From contig NZ_PTIR01000008.1 of NCBI RefSeq assembly GCF_002934455.1, positions 205,467 to 269,466 on the forward strand: a DNA stretch of 64,000 bases, in the 5' to 3' direction. This DNA is from Trinickia symbiotica. Lineage in GTDB: Bacteria; Pseudomonadota; Gammaproteobacteria; Burkholderiales; Burkholderiaceae. Positions 36,211 to 44,856 of the stretch are shown here, piece after piece (positions within the stretch are counted from its first letter, which is position 1; every line of letters begins with the position of its first letter). Below the pieces are notes generated by a model. It was not told the DNA's origin. It saw nothing but the letters and a program-made list of their open reading frames with translations, and did not search any database. Made by a program: the position numbers and the translations under genes.

Positions 36211-37133
36211 TGCGTAATTCGACGATTGTTTCCGAGGCACGCTCTGAATTGGTGTCGCCGCGCCGCCGCGCGCTCATCGCCGCGGGCCTCTGCGCGGCAT
36301 TGCCGATCGGCTGCGCATCGAGGCCGCTCGACCAGCCGCAAGCGCTGGCGCAGGGCATCGTTTGGCAAATCGACGACGACCATCTCGATCCCCGTGGCGA
36401 CTGGGACCGGCTCGGCGTAACGGACCTGCTCGTGCAGTGGACGGCCGTCGACGATCTCTCGTTTTTGCCGGGCACGGCGACGCATCGGAAGAGCCGGTTG
36501 GCCGGTCTCACAACGTCGGAACACCTGCCGGACTGGGCACGCATTGCCGGGGAGCCGTGGGCGCGCAATGTCATCGTCGGCCTCGCGGGGCGCTTCGACG
36601 AGACGACGGCGCGCGCGAGAGTCGCGCGACTGATCGCGCAGTCGAAACAACTCGCCACCGTGTTACCGCCTGGCCATATCGATGGGTACTACTTCCCGGT
36701 CGAAGTCGACCCGACCTGGGCCGGCGCTCGCGCGCTCGGGCCGCTGCTCGAGCAGTTGCCGCGGCCGCTCTGGATCAGCGTGTACGAGAACTCGAACATC
36801 GGCGGGCCGGCGCTCGCCGACTGGCTGACGCGCTGGCTGCCACCTGATGTCGGCGTATTGCTGCAGGATGGCTGCGGCGTCGGCGTGCGAGGGCCCGCGG
36901 CGGCGCGCGCCTATGCCGACGCGCTGGCGGCGCGGCGCGGCAAGGAGCGCACGCGGATCATCGCCGAAGCGTTCCGCCCCGCGCAAAAAGGCGCATTCCG
37001 GCCTGCTACGGCGGCCGAGCTCGCGCCGCAACTGCTCGCATATCGCGGCTACCGCGCCTACCTGTTCGACGGCCCGCATTACGTGTCCGCGCGACTCGTG
37101 CGGGATCTGCTGGAAGAGGCGGCGCGGCGCTGA
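36210..37133 (+). CDS. Putative lipoprotein of unknown function, last gene of the exopolysaccharide operon
   Basis: 307-residue protein I do not recognise with certainty. An Arg-containing signal (RRRALIAAGLCAALPIGCAS) ends in a cysteine near residue 35, which could be a lipidation site although PIGC is not an ideal lipobox. The mature part alternates beta-like and helical segments (DLLVQWTAVDD, HIDGYYFPVEVDPTW, PRPLWISVYENSN, DVGVLLQDGCGVG), which suggests a TIM-barrel hydrolase-like fold with acidic residues in the strand ends. It overlaps the DltA-like gene by one base, so it belongs to the operon. A glycan-processing or lyase role is plausible by position only. Confidence 0.6.
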   Translation: MRNSTIVSEARSELVSPRRRALIAAGLCAALPIGCASRPLDQPQALAQGIVWQIDDDHLDPRGDWDRLGVTDLLVQWTAVDDLSFLPGTATHRKSRLAGLTTSEHLPDWARIAGEPWARNVIVGLAGRFDETTARARVARLIAQSKQLATVLPPGHIDGYYFPVEVDPTWAGARALGPLLEQLPRPLWISVYENSNIGGPALADWLTRWLPPDVGVLLQDGCGVGVRGPAAARAYADALAARRGKERTRIIAEAFRPAQKGAFRPATAAELAPQLLAYRGYRAYLFDGPHYVSARLVRDLLEEAARR

Positions 37134-37313
37134 AGCGCGCGCGCGGCAGGTTCATTGCGCGCGAGGCTGACAATTCTAAAAAATTGCAAACTCGCTCGCT
37201 GGCTCGAGGTTTTGTATAGACAAAAGTTCCGGGTTCGAGCAAAGTTCGGGTAAGCACTTACTCGAACGCGCGTCGAGCGAGGACGATGAACGCCGCGAGC
37301 GGACGTCGTTGAT

Positions 37314-37325
37314 GCAAACGTTTGC
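37314..37325. promoter_or_regulatory. Palindrome GCAAACGTTTGC, second copy of LacI/PurR-type operator candidate
   Basis: The same 12-bp perfect palindrome as at 20815-20826, about 180 bp after the last gene of the exopolysaccharide operon and about 1.05 kb before the adhesin start. A shared regulator for exopolysaccharide and adhesin, or a looping pair, is an inference. Confidence 0.55.
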
Positions 37326-38185
37326 GGGCAGGGGCAAAGTGAGACGGGGCGCTTCGGCGAGGCTTGTAGTCCTCGAGGCAGGGGCCTAATTGTTGATATA
37401 ACGGGGCAATGGCGGTCGAGATCTTTAGTAGACCTAAATAACTATCGAGTGCATGGTCAGCGTGACGAGGCGTGGCTGTTTTGATGAGGTGTCAACTGCA
37501 ATAGCCTCAAAACAATGCATCCCCTCGCGGTTCGCGGTTCGTGCGCAGGGGTAAGGATTTTCCTAAAGGCATATAGTCCAATAGCCGTGCTTTTGTGAAA
37601 GATTGCAAAGTCGCGGTTTGTTCCTCGCGCGTCGTCTGGACAAAAGGCGTCGCATATTGCAAAGTGAATTTGAGCGCTTAAAGCAGAGGCGTTCGGCGCC
37701 GAGGAAGCGCTTGGGGGTGTGTGGCAGGCGGGGAAGTGGTGGCGGACCCGCGGCCAGGTTGGTTGTCAATAAAAATAAGGCAGTTTAGCGACGTGCATCG
37801 CATGATGCCGCGCACGGGGCAATCGTCACCGCAGTACTACTGAGGGCACGATAACTATGAGCGTTATCAGCGGAAAACATTGGGGCGAAAGTTTAGAACG
37901 AGAAGAAGCGGATTCTTCCCACCGGACCATTCATCTTGGGGTCGCTTCTGCGACCCATGCTTGTCAAAACGCTCCGCCATAAGCCGGCAGCGGCCCGTCA
38001 TGCGGGCCAGGCGTCGAGCGACCAAAGACTCGGGCTTGTCCGTCCGCCGTCTCCTTGCAATCCGATTTCGAGGACGCTTCCCACGCGAAAGGCGTGCGTG
38101 CACTCGCATTGACGTTGGATGGGCATTCGGGGCGGCGCGTCGCGCGCTATGTGATACCGCGCGGCAATTGACTCCGGTTTTGGGT

Positions 38186-38217
38186 TAATCGACTAAGAAC
38201 TTAGTACTCCTAATCGA
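38186..38217. promoter_or_regulatory. Palindrome with flanking direct repeats upstream of the adhesin gene
   Basis: ACTAAG-AA-CTTAGT (38192-38205) is a perfect inverted repeat with a 2-base centre. A heptamer TAATCGA stands at 38186-38192 and again at 38211-38217, 25 bp apart. The element is about 165 bp before the autotransporter start and is a candidate operator; no regulator can be named. Confidence 0.35.
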
Positions 38218-38379
38218 GTTGGGCCACGTGCGCGGAGGCCTGTGCCTGCGTTCGCCTGTATCGAACGCAGAGCAATTGGCTGAGATCCGGTGTGCCAATC
38301 GTAAGTCGAGGTTCGTCGTGTTCGCTCTTTGTCGCGTTTGGTGCGTCATAGGGCGCATGCAAAACAAGGTGGAACAAAC

Positions 38380-41300
38380 ATGAACAAGTCATATAAGACG
38401 ATCTGGAATGAAGCGTTGGGGGCTTGGGTTGCGGCGTCCGAGCTGGACCGGGCGAAGGGCAGGCGCGGTACGGTCGCGGTTGGCTTGCACGCCCGACGAA
38501 AAGATTCGAATCACGTTGCAGTTGGAGCTTGCGGGGCGTTGACGTTGATGGCCGCCGCGATTGCCCTCTTTGGTGCAGCTATGCCCGAAAAGGCGCACGC
38601 GCAATACAACATAGGTCCTAGCTCCACCGCAACCGCAGGCAATGCGGTTGCAGTCGGCATCTCCGCGACTGCCTCGTCGGTCAATGCCAGCGCGTTCGGC
38701 AATTTCGTGACGGCCAGTGGGACAAGTTCGGTCGCAATAGGGGCGTTCTCGTCAGCGGGCAACTTTAGCGTTGCAATCGGCAACGCCGCGAATGCTCCGG
38801 GAAGCGGAGCAGTGGCGATGGGAAGCGGGGCGAGCGCCAGCGGGGTCGCCGCCACCGCAATCGCAAACGCCTCCACTGCCTCGGGGCAGCAGGCGGCAGC
38901 ATATGGTTACGCATCTCACGCCGATGGCGCTTTCTCCGTCGCGCTCGGCAATCAGGCGACCGCTAGCGATACGGGTACGGTAGCCATCGGCAATCAGGCA
39001 ACGAGCTCTGTTGCGGCAGGCGTCGCAGTCGGCAGCGGCGCTTTGGTCAACGCATCGTCCGGTGTCGCGATCGGCGTCAACAGCGGCGCGAAGGGGGTGG
39101 CCGCGATCGCGATCGGCGCGGGAGGGACAGCCGGCGTTCCGGGCTCGGGAACGCAAGCTTCGGGAGCACAGTCCATCGCGCTTGGATTCAACACGACGGC
39201 CAGCGGAATTTATGCCGTGGCGCTAGGCCAGCTCTCGACTGCATCGGGCACGAGCTCTATGGCGCTCGGCGTCAATTCGACTGCATCGAATCAGTTCGCT
39301 GTCGCGCTGGGCGACCTCGCGCAAGCCGGCGGCACATCGTCGACGGCGTTGGGTGCGGGAGCGACCGCGTCGACGGACGGTACCGTCGCGGTCGGCATCA
39401 ATGCAGCGGCGACCGGGCCCGACGGGATCGCGATCGGACCGAGTTCGCAGGCATCGACTAACATGACGATCGCTATTGGACCCGTTAGTACCGCGAGCGG
39501 CATCAATGCCATTGCGCTGGGACACTCTTCTACGTCCAGTGCGCAAGCCGCGGAAGCACTCGGCTTTTCAGCGGTCGCTTCGGGGACGGCGTCGACGGCG
39601 ATCGGCAACAAATCGAACGCGTTGGCCGCATCGACGGTCGCCATCGGCGACACGAATACGGTAGCCGCCGCAGCAGGCACCGGCTCGATCGCAGGTGGCC
39701 ACAATTCGCAAGTCACGAGCGGTACGGGCGCCGTGGCCCTTGGGGAAGCTCAGACCGCAAGCGGCAATGGCGCGGTGGCGATCGGCGATCCGGGCTCGGC
39801 CATCGGCACGGGCGCCGTCGAGTTGGGCTCGAACAACACGGCGAACGGCAACGGCGCCGTCGCGATCGGCAACAGCAACAACGCGCAAGGCCAAGGTTCG
39901 ATCGCGCTCGGCAACACATCCACGGCCGCTGCCGCAGGCGGCGTCGCGCTCGGGTCCAGCGCCGTCGCGAGCAATACGAATGGCGTCGCGCTCGGTTCCG
40001 GCGCCGTGGCCACGAATAGCAACGATGTGGCGCTAGGCACCGGTTCGACGACCGCCGCACCGCACCCGACGCCGTCGGGCAGTATCGCCGGGGCGACGGT
40101 CACCTTCGCGGGCGGCAATCCCCAGAGCGTCGTAAGCGTCGGCACGAGCACCTCGCCGAGGCAGGTGACGAATGTCGCGGCCGGGCAGATCACGAGTTCG
40201 AGCTTGGACGCGATCAACGGGTCGCAGCTCTTCCAGACCAACCAGACGGTCACGAACATTTCGACGTCACTGACCGGGTTGACCACGTCGTTCAACACAC
40301 TCAATAACGAAGCCGTCAAGTACGATACGACTGGCGGCGTCACGAACTTCAACAGCATTACGCTGAATCCCGGCGGTACGTCGACGCAAATCCATAATGT
40401 CGCAGCCGGCACGTCGCCCACCGATGCGGTCAACGTTTCGCAGCTGACGTCCACCGTGGCAGCCAGCGCGACGCACTACTACAGCGTCAATGACGGCGGC
40501 ACCCAGCAAGGCAACTTCTCGAATGACGGCGCCACGGGCACCGATTCGATCGCGGCCGGCCCGAACGCAACGGCTTCCGGGGCAAATGGGGTAGCGGTGG
40601 GCTCGGGCGCGACGTCGAGCAGCGCGAATGCCGTCGCGCTTGGCAACAACGCCCAAGCGACGGCGACCAATTCGGTCGCCCTCGGTTCCGGCGCCGTCGC
40701 CACGAATAGCAACGATGTCGCGCTAGGCGCCGGTTCGGCGACCGCCGCACCGCACCCGACGCCGTCGGGCAGTATCGCCGGGGCGACGGTCACCTTCGCG
40801 GGCGGCAATCCCCAGAGCGTCGTAAGCGTCGGCACGAGCACCTCGCCGAGGCAGGTGACGAATGTCGCGGCCGGGCAGATCACGAGTTCGAGCTTGGACG
40901 CGATCAACGGGTCGCAGCTCTTCCAGACCAACCAGGCGGTCACGAACATTTCGACGTCGCTGACCGGGTTGACCACGTCGTTCAACACACTCAATAACGA
41001 AGCCGTCAAGTACGATACGACTGGCGGCGTCACGAACTTCAACAGCATTACGCTGAATCCCGGCGGTACGTCGACGCAAATCCATAACGTCGCAGCCGGC
41101 ACATCGCCCACCGATGCGGTCAACGTTTCGCAGCTGACGTCCGCCGTAGCTGCCAGCGCGACGCACTACTACAGCGTCAATGACGGCGGCACCCAGCAAG
41201 GCAACTTCTCGAATAACGGCGCCACGGGCACCGATTCGATTGCGGCCGGCCCGAACGCAACGGCTTCCGGGGCAAATGGGGTAGCGTTGGGCTCGGGCGC

Positions 41301-43470
41301 GACGTCGAGCAGCACGAATGCCGTCGCGCTCGGCAGCAACGCGCAAGCGACGGCCGCCAATTCGGTCGCGCTCGGTTCGAACGCGACGACGACTGCGAAC
41401 CTCGGTCAGGCCGCCTACAACCCGGGCACGGCTGTCTTGGCGGGCACGGCACCGATCGGCGAAGTCTCCGTCGGCTTCGCAGGCAATGAGCGCCGCATCA
41501 CGAACGTGGCGGCAGGCGCCGCGGCGACTGACGCCGTCAACGTGAGCCAGCTGCAATCGGTCGAGTCGCAACTGACGCAGACGCAAAACAACGCACTGCA
41601 GTGGGACCCGACGGCCAACGCCGGCACCGGCGCCTATAACGCCGACCACGGTGGAACCGGGCCGAACGTCATTACCAACGTCGCGCCCGGCGCGTTGAGC
41701 TCCACGAGCACCGACGCGGTCAACGGCTCGCAGCTCTACACGACGAACCAGAACCTGTCGACCCTCTCGACCACGGTCAACAACATCCAGAACGGCGCGG
41801 GCATCAAGTACTTCCACGCGAGTTCGACCGCGGCCGATAGTCAGGCGGTCGGCACCGACAGCGTCGCGATCGGTCCGCTCGCGGTCGCGACCGGAAACGA
41901 CAGCCTCGCCGCGGGCAACGGGGCTCAGGCACAAATTGCCAATGCGCTCGCGCTTGGCTCACTGTCGACCGTGTCGGTGAGCGGCGGCGTAGCGATAGGT
42001 TCGGGCTCCATTTCGGACCGCCCAATCGCGCCGGGAAACATTTTCATCACACAAGGAAGCGTTTCGATCCCCGCCAACACATCGGTCGGAACGTTGCTGG
42101 GCGCGGTTTCGTTTGGGTACGAGGGAAATGGAACAACGATTCAGCCCAGCTATCGCCAGTTGACCAACGTCGCCGACGGCACGGGCCAGCATGATGCGGT
42201 GACGATCGAGCAGCTTTCCAATGCCCTTCAATCGTTCGCGGTCACGCCGCTAAAGTACTTCCGTGCGAATTCGACTGCGGCCGACACAGTGGTATCGGGC
42301 GCCGAAGCGATTGGCATCGGGCCGACGACGGTTGTCAACGGCGCCAACGGGATTGGCATGGGCAACGGTGCGATTGTCCAGCAGAATGCGCCAGGCGGTA
42401 CAGCGATCGGCGAAGCCGCGACCGCCGGACTGGCCGATGCGATTGCATTGGGCAGCAAGGCGATAGCGAACGGTGCGCAGTCGATCGCGCAAGGCGCGAA
42501 CGCCAATGCCGCATTCACCGGCGGTATCGCCATCGGCTCCGGTGCATCGAGCGGCGCCGTCGACGCAGTCGCGCTGGGGCCAGGCGCTAGTGCCACCTTC
42601 GCGAGCAGCGTCGCATTGGGCGCTGGTTCGCTGACGACGATCGGGGCGCTTTCGAATTACATCGGATACGGCTTGAGCAGCCCCACTTCGTCGGTGGGTG
42701 AAGTCAACGTCGGATTCCGCCAGATCACCGGTCTGGCACCGGGCAAGGCGGCCACCGATGCGGTCAACGTTTCGCAGTTGCAGGCGGTTCAGCAACAGTT
42801 GACGACGCTGATCAACAACGGCGGAAGTTTCTCGTCAACGTCACCCAGCGGCAGCAGCAGCGGTGCGACCTCCGCGACACCGACGGGCCCGAACTCGTCC
42901 GCGGGCGGCTCCGGTGCGGTCGCCTCCGGGTCTAGCAGCACGGCGGTCGGCAACAACTCGCAGGCGTCCGGAAACGGCACGACCGCGGTGGGTATGGGCG
43001 CAACCGCCACCGGCAATAGTTCGACCGCGATCGGCGCAGGCAGTAACGACGGAGGCCGTTCGGACGTCGTAGCCGTGGGCTCGAGCACCTCGACGCGTCA
43101 AGTCATCAACGTCGCGGCCGGTACGGCGCCGAACGACGCGGTCAACGTCCAGCAGCTGAGCAATGCTCTATCGCAAGCCAACAGCTACACGGACAACCAG
43201 ATCGCAGGATTGCGCAACAGCCTCGACTCGTATCGGCGCGATGCCGATGGAGGCGTCGCGACGGCGATGGCTGTCGCCGGCTTGCCGCAGCCGACGGGCC
43301 CGGGCAAGAGTATGGTCGCGATCGCGGGCAGTGTCTATCGCGGCCAATCGGGGCAGGCGCTCGGCATCTCGACGATCTCCGAGAACAACCACTGGGTCTA
43401 CAAGGCGGCCGTCTCGACGAACACACGCGGTACCTATGGCGCGGTGGTCGGCGCCGGATACCAATGGTGA
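38380..43470 (+). CDS. Trimeric autotransporter adhesin (YadA/BpaC type)
   Basis: 1696-residue surface adhesin. The N-terminus MNKSYKTIWNEALGAWVAASE is an extended signal peptide region; the hydrophobic core ends near KAHAQ (residue 73). Residues from about 75 to 550 are dense YadA-head repeats of about 14 residues (types AVAIG, AVALGS). Then come stalk segments with neck/HIM motifs such as NVAAGTSPTDAVNVSQL, VTNVAAG and ITGLAPGKAATDAVNVSQL, ending in the YadA membrane anchor (GGVATAMAVAGLPQ to GAGYQW). Residues 535-994 are two near-identical 230-residue units. ATG 38380 follows AAGGTGG. Family members trimerise in the outer membrane and bind host or abiotic surfaces. The following lipoprotein and glycosyltransferase genes look like its accessory genes. 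Confidence 0.96.
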   Translation: MNKSYKTIWNEALGAWVAASELDRAKGRRGTVAVGLHARRKDSNHVAVGACGALTLMAAAIALFGAAMPEKAHAQYNIGPSSTATAGNAVAVGISATASSVNASAFGNFVTASGTSSVAIGAFSSAGNFSVAIGNAANAPGSGAVAMGSGASASGVAATAIANASTASGQQAAAYGYASHADGAFSVALGNQATASDTGTVAIGNQATSSVAAGVAVGSGALVNASSGVAIGVNSGAKGVAAIAIGAGGTAGVPGSGTQASGAQSIALGFNTTASGIYAVALGQLSTASGTSSMALGVNSTASNQFAVALGDLAQAGGTSSTALGAGATASTDGTVAVGINAAATGPDGIAIGPSSQASTNMTIAIGPVSTASGINAIALGHSSTSSAQAAEALGFSAVASGTASTAIGNKSNALAASTVAIGDTNTVAAAAGTGSIAGGHNSQVTSGTGAVALGEAQTASGNGAVAIGDPGSAIGTGAVELGSNNTANGNGAVAIGNSNNAQGQGSIALGNTSTAAAAGGVALGSSAVASNTNGVALGSGAVATNSNDVALGTGSTTAAPHPTPSGSIAGATVTFAGGNPQSVVSVGTSTSPRQVTNVAAGQITSSSLDAINGSQLFQTNQTVTNISTSLTGLTTSFNTLNNEAVKYDTTGGVTNFNSITLNPGGTSTQIHNVAAGTSPTDAVNVSQLTSTVAASATHYYSVNDGGTQQGNFSNDGATGTDSIAAGPNATASGANGVAVGSGATSSSANAVALGNNAQATATNSVALGSGAVATNSNDVALGAGSATAAPHPTPSGSIAGATVTFAGGNPQSVVSVGTSTSPRQVTNVAAGQITSSSLDAINGSQLFQTNQAVTNISTSLTGLTTSFNTLNNEAVKYDTTGGVTNFNSITLNPGGTSTQIHNVAAGTSPTDAVNVSQLTSAVAASATHYYSVNDGGTQQGNFSNNGATGTDSIAAGPNATASGANGVALGSGATSSSTNAVALGSNAQATAANSVALGSNATTTANLGQAAYNPGTAVLAGTAPIGEVSVGFAGNERRITNVAAGAAATDAVNVSQLQSVESQLTQTQNNALQWDPTANAGTGAYNADHGGTGPNVITNVAPGALSSTSTDAVNGSQLYTTNQNLSTLSTTVNNIQNGAGIKYFHASSTAADSQAVGTDSVAIGPLAVATGNDSLAAGNGAQAQIANALALGSLSTVSVSGGVAIGSGSISDRPIAPGNIFITQGSVSIPANTSVGTLLGAVSFGYEGNGTTIQPSYRQLTNVADGTGQHDAVTIEQLSNALQSFAVTPLKYFRANSTAADTVVSGAEAIGIGPTTVVNGANGIGMGNGAIVQQNAPGGTAIGEAATAGLADAIALGSKAIANGAQSIAQGANANAAFTGGIAIGSGASSGAVDAVALGPGASATFASSVALGAGSLTTIGALSNYIGYGLSSPTSSVGEVNVGFRQITGLAPGKAATDAVNVSQLQAVQQQLTTLINNGGSFSSTSPSGSSSGATSATPTGPNSSAGGSGAVASGSSSTAVGNNSQASGNGTTAVGMGATATGNSSTAIGAGSNDGGRSDVVAVGSSTSTRQVINVAAGTAPNDAVNVQQLSNALSQANSYTDNQIAGLRNSLDSYRRDADGGVATAMAVAGLPQPTGPGKSMVAIAGSVYRGQSGQALGISTISENNHWVYKAAVSTNTRGTYGAVVGAGYQW
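39984..41363 (+). repeat. Two tandem 690-bp near-identical units inside the adhesin gene
   Basis: Unit 1 spans about 39984-40673 and unit 2 about 40674-41363; a third copy begins but diverges at about 41380. Over long stretches (for example 40051-40200 against 40741-40890) no difference is visible, and the whole unit differs at only a few bases. Each codes 230 residues: a head repeat, a neck and a stalk block with NAVALG-type repeats. Confidence 0.9.
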
Positions 43471-43576
43471 TCGGGTTGAGATTGTCGCAGGACGTGGGAA
43501 TAGCGGCGCCATGAACGATGGCGGCCGCTATTACCCCGCATACCGCAACGTCATTCATTTCGGATTCCTATCGGCT

Positions 43577-44011
43577 ATGAACAAGAAAACTCTTTCAACG
43601 CTCATTGCGGCGCTCTCCTGCCTGCTCGGCCTTGCCGCATGCGTCGGCCCGGCGACCGACACTTCGTTCCCGAAGGCGGATCTGGCTATGACGCCTGACG
43701 GCACCTTTCCGAACCTCGAGAATCTGCGAATGGTCGACCTCGGCATGACCAAGAATCAGCTTTACGAATTGGTGGGGCCGCCGCACTTTCATGAGAGCGT
43801 TTTTCATGTGCGCGTCTGGAATTACCTGTTCCACTTCCATACCGGAGACCGGACGATCACATGTGAATATCAAATTCAGTTCGACAAGGACAGCCGAGTG
43901 AGCCAGACGCGATGGAAAGATCAGGAGTGCGAAGAATTCGCGCCTGCCAAAGCCGCGAGCGGCGCAAACGCGGCATCCCCCGAGCCCGCTCAGGCTACCC
44001 CGGTGCAGTAG
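43577..44011 (+). CDS. BamE/SmpA-like (TpgA-type) lipoprotein, adhesin accessory candidate
   Basis: 144-residue lipoprotein: signal with lipobox LAAC near residue 22 (LSCLLGLAACVG), then NLRMVDLGMTKNQLYELVGPPHF, the beta-alpha pattern of BamE/SmpA/OmlA domains, and a short Pro/Ala-rich tail. Genes of this kind lie directly behind trimeric autotransporters in several Gram-negatives (TpgA of Acinetobacter, SadB in function) and help the adhesin reach the outer membrane. It follows the adhesin by 106 bp on the same strand. The housekeeping BamE cannot be excluded by domain alone, but the position argues for the accessory role. The start is the ATG giving the signal peptide. Confidence 0.82.
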   Translation: MNKKTLSTLIAALSCLLGLAACVGPATDTSFPKADLAMTPDGTFPNLENLRMVDLGMTKNQLYELVGPPHFHESVFHVRVWNYLFHFHTGDRTITCEYQIQFDKDSRVSQTRWKDQECEEFAPAKAASGANAASPEPAQATPVQ

Positions 44012-44029
44012 CCCCGGAAAGCGGCTTCC

Positions 44030-44221
44030 GACGCTGAGTCGAAATGTTCGTGAAGACAGATGCCGAAGGTTGGAGATCGTGGCCGTGCGACGCGCTTGCG
44101 CTGTGCGACTATGGTGCCGACGCTCGGCGAGGATTTCACGATAGCGCGCATCGCTGTTTCCCCCGGGGTTCCCTCGTACCTCAGCGACGGAACCCTTTAG
44201 CCGGCTCGTCCGGCTTTTTTT
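44030..44221 (+). ncRNA. Candidate structured RNA or structured 3' UTR ending in an intrinsic terminator
   Basis: The 190 bases after the lipoprotein gene carry several nested complementary segments, including GGGTTCC/GGAACCC (about 44165-44194), directly followed by a strong terminator. No known RNA family was recognised. It may be only a structured operon end; a separate promoter was not found. Confidence 0.25.
44199..44221 (+). terminator. Intrinsic terminator after the adhesin/lipoprotein unit
   Basis: AGCCGG (44199-44204), loop CTCGT, CCGGCT (44210-44215), followed by a run of seven T. It is the only strong terminator between the lipoprotein and the DUF4019 gene. Confidence 0.85.
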
Positions 44222-44288
44222 GATGTTGCGTCGTCGTGCTGGCAAAATCCTTCGTTGACTATTCGCGGTACGAAACGGAGAAGTTTGA

Positions 44289-44771
44289 ATGAAAGGTATC
44301 ACCGGGTTATCGAGGGTCGCAGGAGCATGCCTGCTGGCCGCACTTTCCACGCTCGCTCATGGCGCAGAAGCGGGCACTTCCGCTGACGAGCTGCTCGGCG
44401 ACGCGGCGTTCGTGCTGAAGCAAATCGATTCTGGACAGTACGCGGCGGTCTGGCAGGAGACGGCCTCGTTCGTTCGGGCAAAATACACGGCCGATAGCTT
44501 TGAAAGCGGATTGTCCCAATTGAGGAAACAGGTGGGCGCTGTCGATCATCGCGGCTGGGCTTCGGTCACCCGGCTGACCTATTCGCACGACAAAGCGATC
44601 CCCGACGGGTTGTACGCCAACGTCGACTACGCGACATGGCTGACCGACGGACGCGTCGTCTACGAAAAGCTCAGCTTTCAGCTAGGGAGCGACGGCCGGT
44701 GGTTTTTCACTGGGTATGAACCGCGGCCGAATCAGGGCGGCGTGCCGCAGGCGAATGTTGCGGGCAAATGA
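44289..44771 (+). CDS. Secreted DUF4019-type protein
   Basis: 160-residue exported protein with a signal peptide (VAGACLLAALSTLAHGAEA). The mature part has ADELLGDAAFVLKQIDSGQYAAVWQE, LRKQVGAV and RRVVYEKLSF-like beta segments ending in RWFFTGYEPRPN, the pattern of DUF4019. The function is unknown; the fold family includes small periplasmic domains with a cystatin/NTF2-like shape. It lies between the adhesin accessory lipoprotein and the TPR-glycosyltransferase, on the same strand but after a terminator, so it likely has its own promoter. RVVYE etc. are quoted from the translation loosely; the recognition rests on the overall pattern. Confidence 0.7.
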   Translation: MKGITGLSRVAGACLLAALSTLAHGAEAGTSADELLGDAAFVLKQIDSGQYAAVWQETASFVRAKYTADSFESGLSQLRKQVGAVDHRGWASVTRLTYSHDKAIPDGLYANVDYATWLTDGRVVYEKLSFQLGSDGRWFFTGYEPRPNQGGVPQANVAGK

Positions 44772-44856
44772 GTACGACGAGCGATTCGCCACGCGATAGC
44801 ATGCGCGGGGAACAAACAAGACGACGCTTTTACGGCAGCGCGGCGGAACGGACGCA

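Larger units (their letters stand above)
37134..38379. other. 1.2-kb non-coding gap between exopolysaccharide operon and adhesin gene
   Basis: No convincing gene was found; the short open frames lack ribosome-binding sites, family features and the GC3 bias of neighbours. The stretch is AT-richer than its flanks. It contains GTTCGAG/CTCGAAC arms (37233-37239 and 37261-37267), a second copy of the GCAAACGTTTGC palindrome (37314-37325), and, nearer the adhesin, a palindrome flanked by TAATCGA repeats (38186-38217). It probably holds the end of one operon and a long regulatory region for the autotransporter. Confidence 0.6.

Noticed and set aside
37563..38188. Short open frames on both strands in the gap before the adhesin
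   Set aside because: No ribosome-binding sites, Arg/Cys-rich translations, AT-richer composition without the neighbours' codon bias.
39223..41934. Minus-strand open frames and repeat pattern in the adhesin gene that could be taken for a CRISPR array or an antisense repeat protein
   Set aside because: The repeats are the in-frame 14-residue head motifs and the 690-bp duplication of the autotransporter; there are no uniform repeat/spacer units.
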